Shown: one piece after another, positions 17,576-24,450 of the stretch | Position numbering within the stretch: the stretch's first letter is position 1 | Layout: the number at the start of each line of letters is the position of its first letter | NCBI RefSeq assembly: GCF_963973895.1 | Contig: NZ_CAXBBF010000002.1 | Length of the DNA stretch: 64,000 bases | Source: Porticoccus sp950063125 | GTDB taxonomy: Bacteria > Pseudomonadota > Gammaproteobacteria > Pseudomonadales > Porticoccaceae | Direction: 5' to 3' (one strand) | Made by a program: the position numbers and the translations under genes | Notes under the pieces: generated by a model | Told to the model about the DNA's origin: nothing | Seen by the model: only the letters and a program-made list of their open reading frames with translations | Databases searched by the model: none

Positions 17576-17914
17576 ATGACACTAGCTAAAGAGCACTGCG
17601 AAGCCTGTAGCGCTGATGCGCCGAGGGTTGACGATGCACAAATAGATTCTCTGACGGAACAGATTCCCGGTTGGGCCGTGCTGGATAGAGACGGTATCAA
17701 ACAACTTGAAAAGAGCTTCCACTTCAGCAACTTTCGGCAAGCACTCACCTTTGCCAATCACGTTGGTGAGTTGGCCGAAAAAGTTCAACATCACCCCGCC
17801 CTACTGGTCGAGTGGGGCAAGGTGACGGTTACCTGGTGGAGCCACAAGATCCGCGGACTGCATCGCAATGATTTTATTCTGGCTGCCAAAACCAACGAGC
17901 TCGAAACAATTTAG
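17576..17914 (+). CDS. phhB: Pterin-4a-carbinolamine dehydratase
   Basis: A 112-residue protein that dehydrates 4a-hydroxytetrahydrobiopterin to recycle the cofactor of aromatic amino acid hydroxylases. The family motif is clear: QHHPALLVEWGKVTV with His72-His73-Pro74, then WWSHKIRGL with His90. GGAG at 17563-17566 supports ATG 17576. The N-terminal CEACSADAP segment is common in bacterial members. No phenylalanine hydroxylase is nearby, so the partner is elsewhere or the protein has another role. Confidence 0.9.
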   Translation: MTLAKEHCEACSADAPRVDDAQIDSLTEQIPGWAVLDRDGIKQLEKSFHFSNFRQALTFANHVGELAEKVQHHPALLVEWGKVTVTWWSHKIRGLHRNDFILAAKTNELETI

Positions 17915-18045
17915 TCACCAAATGCAGTGTAGCCCCCCCGGCTAAAATAAACGAGAGACTACCTGCACACATCAATCCGCGATGGCTCTGAGCGCCCTGC
18001 ATAAGTCCGGGGTTAATGCATGATTCTCCTCGTTCACTGAGTCGC

Positions 18046-18600
18046 TCAGGGTGCCCATTTCGCAAAACGCTGCACACCGTTTTCAGCACGGATCAACAAC
18101 CCATTGGACGATTCCTCGCTGCCCGCGTTTTTCAATCCGGGGTGACGCTCGATCACAGCCATCAACATTGAACGTTGCTCAGCTGTTACGTCCACATAAA
18201 GAATGTGCTTGCCCTCTGCCAATGCCTTCTGAAAACGCCTAAAGCGGGAATTCGGCTGTTGAATGCCCCACATACCACCCTCCCAGGTAATCAGGCCCAT
18301 CACCACAAATGCCAGCATCACAAATGGGATCCAGCCTATTGACGCAGTGGCCCCGGAGAAAACGGCAAAGGACATCACCAGAACAGCACTAAGAAAACCG
18401 AATATACCAGCGACTGCTGTTGCTCGAATAACATCTTTACGGAACAGCGGAGCAACATCATTCAGGTGATAGTTTGCCAATCCGTCATCATCGAGGCTCA
18501 AAACATGAATTTGTGGCCTGGTCATGCCATGACCTTCCAGCTCACGTTCGATAAGGCTCAAATCGTTCAGCTCATCGCTGATAAAGTAATAGCGTCTCAT
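18046..18600 (-). CDS. Conserved membrane protein of unknown function
   Basis: A 184-residue protein with a soluble N-terminal domain of about 75 residues that looks alpha/beta. Two adjacent membrane helices follow (about 80-100 and 105-125), then a charged C-terminal domain with FRRFQKALAEGKHILYVDV. Similar proteins starting MRRYYFISD occur in Pseudomonas and relatives without a proven function. ATG 18600 is chosen because GGAGGA lies seven bases upstream. It is a single-gene unit convergent with phhB. A membrane-bound sensor or stress protein is possible but not shown. Confidence 0.8.
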   Translation of the reverse strand: MRRYYFISDELNDLSLIERELEGHGMTRPQIHVLSLDDDGLANYHLNDVAPLFRKDVIRATAVAGIFGFLSAVLVMSFAVFSGATASIGWIPFVMLAFVVMGLITWEGGMWGIQQPNSRFRRFQKALAEGKHILYVDVTAEQRSMLMAVIERHPGLKNAGSEESSNGLLIRAENGVQRFAKWAP

Positions 18601-19118
18601 ACATTCTCCTCCAGATAAGCAAAAAAACATTCGACTACTCAGTCTGTTTACTGCAACAGGCTCGTTGGGGTTAACTACTACTTAAAGTATAGGCACGAAT
18701 CCTTTTTCTATGATCGGAAGAAAAGAATAATTAATATCAAAAGGCTATATCATGCCCACGAATGAGCCACCATTTTCATATAAAGGAAACCATATGCAGG
18801 CCCGAAGATGATCCCGAAAAATTCTTTAACAGTGATCCACGCTCACGCTAACAAGGCGCCACAGGGCCATGCCGACTTTGCATTGCCCCTAAACGGGGAG
18901 AGGTAAGAGAAGATGAAGAAGCATTCTCTTCGATTTGGGCCACGACTCACCCTATTTTTATCAAAAATTTTGTACAATACCCTCCGTATTGGGGCGCCTC
19001 CAGCCCAAAAATCTATAACTTCAATCTGTTTTTCCTGCCGAAAAACCGTACCTTTTTGAAGCTGAATGTTTTACATTAAGTAGACACATTCTTATCAGCC
19101 GCACTAGCCGAGGTAACA
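18601..19118. other. Long intergenic region upstream of 19119
   Basis: About 520 bases between divergent genes. It is AT-rich near 18660-18790 and 18955-18985. One short open frame (18913-19059, 48 codons, plus strand) has a purine-rich GAGAGGTAAG upstream, but its product is not protein-like. AAGAGAA and TTCTCTT can form a short stem near 18905-18930. Promoters for both neighbours must lie here. I see no RNA family I recognise. Confidence 0.5.
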
Positions 19119-19457
19119 ATGAACTATCAGGGAAGCCCTATGGCCTTTTCCCAACTTCTTCAGGACTGGGAGAAACGCTCAGCCGAAAATGCTGATTTAC
19201 TGCCCACGTCAATCAGCGTACACGAATCAGACCAGATCAAACTTCAGGCTCTTTCCGAAATGTACCAGCTGCCCGCCAACGAAATAGCAGCACATTTGCT
19301 GAGTGTTGCACTGGAAACACTGGAGGCTGAAATGCCCTATATACCTGGCCCCAAGGTTATCCGTGTTGAAGAGGGTAGCGAGGTGTATGAAGATGCCGGA
19401 CCAATGCCGCGCTACCTGGAAGCACAGCGCCGGTTGAGAGATGCGAGCAAGAAGTAA
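19119..19457 (+). CDS. Small conserved protein with helical (RHH-like) segment
   Basis: A 112-residue soluble protein. The first 20 residues are helical (FSQLLQDWEKRS). A segment about residues 32-70 (SDQIKLQALSEMYQLPANEI followed by AAHLLSVALETLEAEMPY) resembles a strand-helix-helix unit of ribbon-helix-helix type. The tail YEDAGPMPRYLEAQRRL is conserved in Pseudomonas homologs, which databases sometimes label pilin assembly or type 1 pili tip component without good support. GAGG lies seven bases before the ATG. Function unknown; a small DNA- or RNA-binding role is only a structural guess. Confidence 0.75.
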   Translation: MNYQGSPMAFSQLLQDWEKRSAENADLLPTSISVHESDQIKLQALSEMYQLPANEIAAHLLSVALETLEAEMPYIPGPKVIRVEEGSEVYEDAGPMPRYLEAQRRLRDASKK

Positions 19458-19573
19458 ACAGCCATACCCTCTCTTCCCGAACCAGTGGTATCGCAAGTTT
19501 GACTGTACACCTCACTCTTTAATGCATAGGCCTCTTCAAGGGGCAGCGTTAGTATCCAGTTGAAAATCCCCCG

Positions 19574-20677
19574 ATGGTGAGGCAATCAGTGCAAACCGTT
19601 AATCCCGATAATTACCAGCAACAACTTGACGAAAAGCTCACGGAGCTACGTACCACCTTCCGGGATATTTCTCTTCCTGAAAAAATAGAAGTCTATCCAT
19701 CAGAGCCACTGCACTTTCGGATGCGCGCCGAATTTCGTATCTGGCACGAAAATGGCCGGGCAAATTTTGCCATGAATGAGCCGGGTCAGAAAACGCCCTA
19801 CATCATCACGGAATTTCCGATTGGCTCTGTACTGATCAATCGCCTCATGACTTCGCTGATCACAGAGATCAACGCGTCTTCGATATTGAGTAGGCGTTTA
19901 TTTTCAGTGGAATTTTTAACCACGCTGAGTGGCGATGCGTTGATCACACTGCTCTATCACAGGAAACTGGATGGCGAGTGGCAGTCGGCTGCAGAGGCGC
20001 TGCAGCAACGTATCGGTGTTGCTGTCATCGGCAGAAGCCGTAAACAGAAACTCACCCTTGAGCGGGACTTTGTCCTGGAAAAATTGCAGGTCGATAACAA
20101 AAATTATCAGTATCAGCAGGTTGAGGGCGGTTTTACTCAACCCAATGCCGTCATCAATCAGCAAATGCTGGCCTGGTCACTGGACAAGACCAAGAGCTGT
20201 GGTGGTGATCTACTGGAGCTGTACTGTGGAAATGGTAATTTTACCTGTGTCCTGGCACAAAATTTTAATCGTGTGCTGGCAACAGAGATCTCTAAAATCT
20301 CAGTGAAATCGGCAACAACCAATCTGCACAGCAATGAAATTGATAATGTCACCATTGTGAGAATGTCCAGCGAAGACTTCTGTCAGGCGCTGGAAGGTGT
20401 TCGCCCATTCCGCAGGTTGCAGGATATCGACCTGCACAGCTATAGTTTCAGCACCCTCTTTCTGGACCCACCAAGGGCCGGCTTGGATAGCCAGACGCTT
20501 CAACTGGCCATGGAGTTTGACAACATTCTCTATATCTCCTGCAACCCACTAACTCTGAGAGAAAACCTGAAGGTCATAGGCAACAGCCATCGAATTGAAC
20601 ATTTTGCGGTTTTTGATCAATTTCCCTATACCCATCATCTCGAATGTGGGGTGTTACTAAAGAAGACCAGTTTGTAG
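19574..20677 (+). CDS. trmA: tRNA (uracil-5-)-methyltransferase
   Basis: TrmA methylates U54 of tRNA to ribothymidine using S-adenosylmethionine. The 367-residue protein has the SAM motif LLELYCGNGNFTCVL, the FLDPPRAG segment and the catalytic cysteine in YISCNP. A glutamate near the end (HLECGVLL) fits the family. It lacks the TRAM domain and iron-sulfur cysteines of RlmC/RlmD, and the length matches E. coli TrmA. It is monocistronic here. Confidence 0.96.
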   Translation: MVRQSVQTVNPDNYQQQLDEKLTELRTTFRDISLPEKIEVYPSEPLHFRMRAEFRIWHENGRANFAMNEPGQKTPYIITEFPIGSVLINRLMTSLITEINASSILSRRLFSVEFLTTLSGDALITLLYHRKLDGEWQSAAEALQQRIGVAVIGRSRKQKLTLERDFVLEKLQVDNKNYQYQQVEGGFTQPNAVINQQMLAWSLDKTKSCGGDLLELYCGNGNFTCVLAQNFNRVLATEISKISVKSATTNLHSNEIDNVTIVRMSSEDFCQALEGVRPFRRLQDIDLHSYSFSTLFLDPPRAGLDSQTLQLAMEFDNILYISCNPLTLRENLKVIGNSHRIEHFAVFDQFPYTHHLECGVLLKKTSL

Positions 20678-20823
20678 TGCGCAGGCGTAATCACCGGAAA
20701 TCAAAAATCTTTGCTGACAAACCCTGTTGCGCTTAACAGCTAAAGTTGATTGAATCTCGGGATTCGGCACAAGACATTCGCCAGAGCATAAGCATTACCT
20801 GACCCCGACCAAGGAATCTATAA

Positions 20824-21222
20824 ATGAAATACTGTCTGCTCGCACTAGGGCTCTTGATCACCCCTCTGCTCTATGCCTCACCCGATAAAATTGCTGAAAA
20901 CTGCTCTGAATGGATAGACGCCCGCAAGCAAAATAGACACGGGCCGTCTCTCAACTGGTTACAGGGTTTTGTGGCGGGTTATAACGAATACAAATATGCA
21001 GGAAAACACCCTCAAGGGGTATTGGGCACTCAAAAGGGTAGCGAGGTAGCAGAATGGATGGACAGCTACTGCCAGAAAAATATCAACAGCAATCCGAGAG
21101 CGGCGATCGAATCCATTATCGAAACGCGTCAACATGTCAAAAAAGGGTGTCCTGTCAGGAAGCAAAGTGGTCGACCCTGCATACCTGCCGAGGAAGAGAA
21201 ACAGCCGGAACTCAATCAGTGA
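20824..21222 (+). CDS. Small exported protein, Rap1a/Tai-like pattern
   Basis: A 132-residue protein with a signal peptide of about 18 residues (cleavage near LLYA-SPDK). The mature part has four cysteines and the pattern WLQGFVAGYNEY, then WMDSYCQKNINSNPRAA. This is like the Rap1a/Tai immunity family and similar small periplasmic proteins. No type VI effector gene is adjacent, so an immunity role is unsupported. It is closed by a strong terminator (21336-21390) shared with the convergent lipoprotein gene. Confidence 0.7.
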   Translation: MKYCLLALGLLITPLLYASPDKIAENCSEWIDARKQNRHGPSLNWLQGFVAGYNEYKYAGKHPQGVLGTQKGSEVAEWMDSYCQKNINSNPRAAIESIIETRQHVKKGCPVRKQSGRPCIPAEEEKQPELNQ

Positions 21223-21335
21223 AACTGGAACAACGATGCTTGGTGATAACAACTCATGTAATAGGTTGCGGCTGAGATTAAAGAAACACTACCTGAAGTA
21301 GCGAAAAAGAGGGGCACCAGAAAAGCGATAAAAAA

Positions 21336-21390
21336 AGCAGGTCTGTTTTGGTACCGGAATTAACCGGTTGTGCGCCAGAACAGACCTGCT
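21336..21390. terminator. Bidirectional terminator with nested stem
   Basis: AGCAGGTCTGTT (21336-21347) and AACAGACCTGCT (21379-21390) form a perfect 12-bp stem. It is flanked by an A run on the left and T run on the right. The 31-base loop contains a second small stem, ACCGG/CCGGT. It serves both the exported protein (plus) and the lipoprotein (minus). Confidence 0.9.
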
Positions 21391-21398
21391 ATTTTTAA

Positions 21399-21716
21399 TT
21401 ATTGTTGATTGTTCAACCAGATGGAGTGCTCAACACTGCCTTCCACCATGCCTTCAGGCAGGATCTTTTCCTTGGGAAGCGGAACCGCTTCTTCAGCAGC
21501 TTTCTTTCTTGCTTCTTCATTGGCAATTCTTGCTTCTTCAATTGCTTTCAACTCTTCTTCTTTGGCCTTGGCTTCTGCTGCGGCTTTTTCTTCAGGGGAC
21601 AACGCTGCTTCTGCTTCTGCTGCAGCTTGCTCTTCGCTCGTACCGTTGTCGGAACCGCCACATGCTGCCAGACCCAAGACTAATAACGAAATACCAAGTA
21701 ACTTTACAAAATTCAT
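21399..21716 (-). CDS. Small Ala/Glu/Lys-rich lipoprotein
   Basis: A 105-residue lipoprotein. The signal is MNFVKLLGISLLVLGLAAC with lipobox LAAC and a Gly-Gly-Ser start of the mature part. Residues 30-85 are almost entirely Ala, Glu and Lys with regular spacing, predicting a long single helix or coiled coil. The C-terminal end, EGSVEHSIWLNNQQ, is not repetitive. GGGAG lies before the ATG, and this site falls in an inverted repeat with the upstream leader (21720-21773). I do not recognise a family. A structural link between outer membrane and cell wall, like Lpp, is a guess from composition. Confidence 0.75.
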   Translation of the reverse strand: MNFVKLLGISLLVLGLAACGGSDNGTSEEQAAAEAEAALSPEEKAAAEAKAKEEELKAIEEARIANEEARKKAAEEAVPLPKEKILPEGMVEGSVEHSIWLNNQQ

Positions 21717-21719
21717 ATC

Positions 21720-21773
21720 GACTCCCTCTGGGTAATGAAAAAAACGGGCAAATCTGCCTGAGGATAGGGAGTC
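21720..21773 (-). promoter_or_regulatory. Inverted repeat covering the lipoprotein ribosome binding site
   Basis: GACTCCCT (21720-21727 as read on plus) and AGGGAGTC (21766-21773) are perfectly complementary. On the minus-strand mRNA the 3' arm is the GGGAG ribosome binding site, four bases before the ATG. A small inner stem GGCA/TGCC lies between the arms. Pairing would hide the binding site. Confidence 0.5.
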
Positions 21774-21918
21774 TAATGGGCCTCTCGACAAAAATCTAGG
21801 CCTACGACCCCCCGGGGGCACTGATTGTTGGTAATGGTGCCATGCGGACGATTTCCAGTGGAAAATAATGATACATCCGTTAGGGAGCGTACTTCTTATC
21901 ACCACATCCACTGTTCAA

Positions 21919-21943
21919 GAGATTTGCACTTGTGGCAAATCTC
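21919..21943 (+). terminator. Orphan terminator-like hairpin
   Basis: GAGATTTGC (21919-21927) and GCAAATCTC (21935-21943) form a perfect 9-bp stem with a 7-base loop, followed by GTGTTTTATT on the plus strand. No plus-strand gene precedes it; the nearest ends at 21222 and has its own terminator. It may end an unannotated small RNA. Confidence 0.5.
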
Positions 21944-22036
21944 GTGTTTTATTGCGGCTGTTTTACCGGGAAAGCCTATTCAACCCGTTTATAATCCATT
22001 CGATATAACCCATTCTCTGGATAGTTAGTCACGCTT

Positions 22037-22396
22037 ATGCAGCCCATCAAAGCATCTCTCATCGGACTGGCAACCTTCTTTATCTTTTACCTGTCCATGC
22101 TTAGCATACAACTGCCATGGATGTTGGCAGCGGGTATTATCGGTTTGTTGACAAATACGTTCCTTTCCGGGTTCAGCGCCCTGTATCACCTGCGAGATGG
22201 CATGCTGACGGCCCTCGCCTATAGCGCGCCAATGGCCGTTTTTTCAGCTCTGACAGTGGGTGATTTGGTGCTACACGGCAAGAGCGGACCTTTCATTTTC
22301 TGGTGTACAGCCGCATTCATCACGCTCTGCGCAGGTTTTTTGGGCGTTGCCGCCATTTATCTGTTTCGTCTGACCCGCGCTGGAAACAAACAATAG
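22037..22396 (+). CDS. Small membrane protein, unknown function
   Basis: A 119-residue protein with four predicted membrane helices (about 8-25, 28-48, 55-80, 88-112) and short loops ending in TRAGNKQ. I recognise no motif. The next gene encodes another small membrane protein 72 bases on in the same direction, so the two may form a unit. Confidence 0.7.
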   Translation: MQPIKASLIGLATFFIFYLSMLSIQLPWMLAAGIIGLLTNTFLSGFSALYHLRDGMLTALAYSAPMAVFSALTVGDLVLHGKSGPFIFWCTAAFITLCAGFLGVAAIYLFRLTRAGNKQ

Positions 22397-22468
22397 TATG
22401 GTCCATATCCCGATTCCAGTAATAATGACGCCAGGACTTCTTTTTCATGTCCCACCGGAGACGATGCG

Positions 22469-22873
22469 GTGAATGATATCGTGATAAAGAAACCGGCTGT
22501 TTACTCCCCCCTGCAGATCGGATTAGGATCATTTTTCGGTGGGCCCATCGCCATGACGTATTTTTTGTGGGACAACTTCCGCACCCTGGATAAGGTGCCA
22601 GCCGCCAGAAATACACTGGCGTTTGGTTTTTTATTTATCGTGGCATTACTGGTTTTCACACCGATGCTGCCCGGCGAGCTTCCAGCTATCGCTGTTCAAT
22701 TCATCTACTCACTGGTGGCGCTGCAAATGGCCGTTACCTGGCAACTGCGCAAGGACGCTATAACACACTCCATTCGTTACTGTTTTCAGTCAAACTGGCG
22801 CGTACTGTTATTCTGTATACCTTTCTATTTCACATGGCTCGGAGTGTGCCTGTTGGCTGCCAAAATAAGCTAA
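22469..22873 (+). CDS. Small membrane protein, unknown function
   Basis: A 134-residue protein. The first 18 residues are soluble (NDIVIKKPAVYSPLQIG), followed by three to four membrane helices separated by short charged stretches (WDNFRTLDKVPAARN, WQLRKDAITHS). The start with YSP, then a Gly-rich first helix and WDNFRTL, is seen in uncharacterised membrane proteins of marine Gammaproteobacteria. The gene follows 22037-22396 and precedes the DUF1330 gene by 42 bases. Function not inferable. Confidence 0.7.
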   Translation: MNDIVIKKPAVYSPLQIGLGSFFGGPIAMTYFLWDNFRTLDKVPAARNTLAFGFLFIVALLVFTPMLPGELPAIAVQFIYSLVALQMAVTWQLRKDAITHSIRYCFQSNWRVLLFCIPFYFTWLGVCLLAAKIS

Positions 22874-22915
22874 GCACAACCGGCAAAACACCAGACAATT
22901 ATCGGAGTATGAATT

Positions 22916-23242
22916 ATGGCTGTTTATTTAATCGCTGATGTCACCGTGACCGATGAAGCATGGATAGCGGATTACGCTACTAACGTGCACGATATCGCCC
23001 ACAAACACGGCGGCAGGTACCTATCCCGTAGTGCCAACATCAGTACCGTTGAGGGAGAACCCTGCAAAGCGGACATGATTGCCCTGGTTGAGTTTCCGGA
23101 TATGGCTGCGTTACAGGCATTTATCAATGATCCCGAGTACAGGGCATTCCGGGAATCAAGAATAAAAGGCAGCATCAGCAATTTGCATGTGATTGATGAC
23201 TCTGACGCGGCAAAGACCATTCCCTATTTGCCAAAAGGCTGA
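22916..23242 (+). CDS. DUF1330 family protein
   Basis: A 108-residue dimeric alpha+beta barrel-like protein of the DUF1330 family. The landmarks are MAVYLIADVTVTDEAWI at the start, GGRYLSRS near residue 37, and VEFPDMAALQAFINDPEYR with the surface tyrosine typical of the family. Members resemble antibiotic biosynthesis monooxygenase-type folds, but no reaction is established. CGGAG precedes the ATG by six bases. Confidence 0.87.
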   Translation: MAVYLIADVTVTDEAWIADYATNVHDIAHKHGGRYLSRSANISTVEGEPCKADMIALVEFPDMAALQAFINDPEYRAFRESRIKGSISNLHVIDDSDAAKTIPYLPKG

Positions 23243-23320
23243 CCATTCAGCCCACTCGCCCAACACCAGTTACTCCGCACCAGCCAGAGCCTCAGCACAA
23301 CTTGCCGGGGCTGCAGGGTC

Positions 23321-23524
23321 TCAGCCATGCTGGTGGTTTGATCCCGGTTGCAGGTTATCATTGTTTGGTTGCTGCTGTGATTCGACCGCGCGTGAAACTG
23401 TGCCAGGTTGTGCATCGGATTGGGGGATGATTCGACACACAGGCCAATTTTGCTGCTTCAGACCCTGATTACCCTGCTGGATCGTTTTGTAAGACGACTG
23501 ACGCTTCTCATACAATTTACTCAT
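23321..23524 (-). CDS. Putative small Gln-rich protein
   Basis: A 67-codon frame with AAGGAG nine bases before its ATG, which is the main support. The product starts MSKLYEKRQSSYKTIQQGN and is rich in Gln, Asn and Ser, with a His-Gln-His-Gly end and one cysteine. It has no signal peptide or membrane helix. I recognise no family. It sits alone in a gene-poor stretch, convergent with the DUF1330 gene. Confidence 0.4.
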   Translation of the reverse strand: MSKLYEKRQSSYKTIQQGNQGLKQQNWPVCRIIPQSDAQPGTVSRAVESQQQPNNDNLQPGSNHQHG

Positions 23525-23878
23525 AATCTAAAACTCCTTTTCCAATCTGACCTAGCCAAAGAGCATGGCAAAACAACGAAACTCAATGGTATGAAGAGCT
23601 TCGCCACAGTTCTGATAACTGGCGCACAAAAATCTCTTTAAAAAGTATAGGTCTTCCCTTGTTGCAGGCTTATTTCATTTTGATTTTGATTTCAGGTGGG
23701 GACTTATTACCCAGACGACCTCCAAAAGTTCAATCAGAAACTCCAGGTTGGTATCACCGACAAACACAATACGCATTCATTCCCAAAATACAGTCCGGGG
23801 AATATAAGGACTTCTTCGCCCCTATACAAATGACATTCATGTAAAAACAGCCTGACGCCAAGAAATGACGTCCGACGG
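23525..23878. other. Gene-poor intergenic stretch
   Basis: About 350 bases. On the minus strand a 33-codon frame near 23684-23785 reads MRIVFVGDTNLEFLIELLE, which is protein-like but has no ribosome binding site; it may be a gene remnant. Nothing else is visible. The promoter of the minus-strand gene ending at 23321 should lie in its first part. Confidence 0.4.
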
Positions 23879-24379
23879 CTAATGCCGGCCAACCGGATAG
23901 AATAACGGTTCTGCACCTTGCTCGGGCTGAAGAGGTTTCTGCAACACCTTGCTGGCAGCATTCACCGCGAACTCCCGGTACTTTTTCTCAATGTCTTCCC
24001 GCTCCCGGTCATAGCGCAGTTTGTCGCGGGTACTGAGTTTCTGCCATTCATCCAGAATCGGGATGTGGGCTGTGGCCTCCGTCAATTGAAAAAATACCTG
24101 ATAATGCTCCCGCTCGTGCTCGGGCAGATCCAGTTGCGCAGCCATCATACTGATGCGAATAGCCCCTTCCGTGAGCGTGACCTGGTCGGCCACAATGGCC
24201 GAGGCAATCACATGTATACTCTTGCGGTAGTGGGTTTTACGCTCCTCCTGCTCTACTGCCAGCGCCTCTTCCCTGGCGTTCTGTGTATTTTTCAATTTGC
24301 GCAGCTGCAGGTAAAGGTATAAGGCATAGCCACTCAAGCCAATTAAAATAACCAGTGCCAGACTCGTGATCAGTGTCAT
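23879..24379 (-). CDS. DUF2489 family membrane-anchored protein
   Basis: A 166-residue protein with one N-terminal membrane helix (about 3-25). A highly charged cytoplasmic domain follows, with ARE-EALAVEQEERKTHYRKSI and the conserved DQVTLTEGAIRISMM. The second half, from HIPILDEWQKLSTRDKLRYD, is helical. The features fit the DUF2489 family, restricted to Gammaproteobacteria and without known function. It follows rmuC by 71 bases on the same strand. Confidence 0.8.
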   Translation of the reverse strand: MTLITSLALVILIGLSGYALYLYLQLRKLKNTQNAREEALAVEQEERKTHYRKSIHVIASAIVADQVTLTEGAIRISMMAAQLDLPEHEREHYQVFFQLTEATAHIPILDEWQKLSTRDKLRYDREREDIEKKYREFAVNAASKVLQKPLQPEQGAEPLFYPVGRH

Positions 24380-24450
24380 TACATACTCCTCTGAAAGATG
24401 TGCGACCAGATACTGGATCGCAATCGACCGATAAACCCGCTAACGGGCAA

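Larger units (their letters stand above)
21717..22036. other. Intergenic region with two hairpins
   Basis: About 320 bases between the divergent lipoprotein and membrane protein genes. It holds the lipoprotein leader with an inverted repeat over the ribosome binding site (21720-21773) and an isolated terminator-like hairpin (21919-21943). No open frame with a start site is convincing. A small RNA on the plus strand ending at the hairpin is possible. Confidence 0.55.

Noticed and set aside
18913..19059. 48-codon plus-strand frame as a gene
   Set aside because: Upstream purine stretch is weak and the product has no recognisable composition; kept only as a remark on the intergenic region.
21480..21700. 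Plus-strand frames rich in Ser/Leu opposite the lipoprotein
   Set aside because: They are reflections of the Ala/Glu/Lys-rich coding sequence, not genes.
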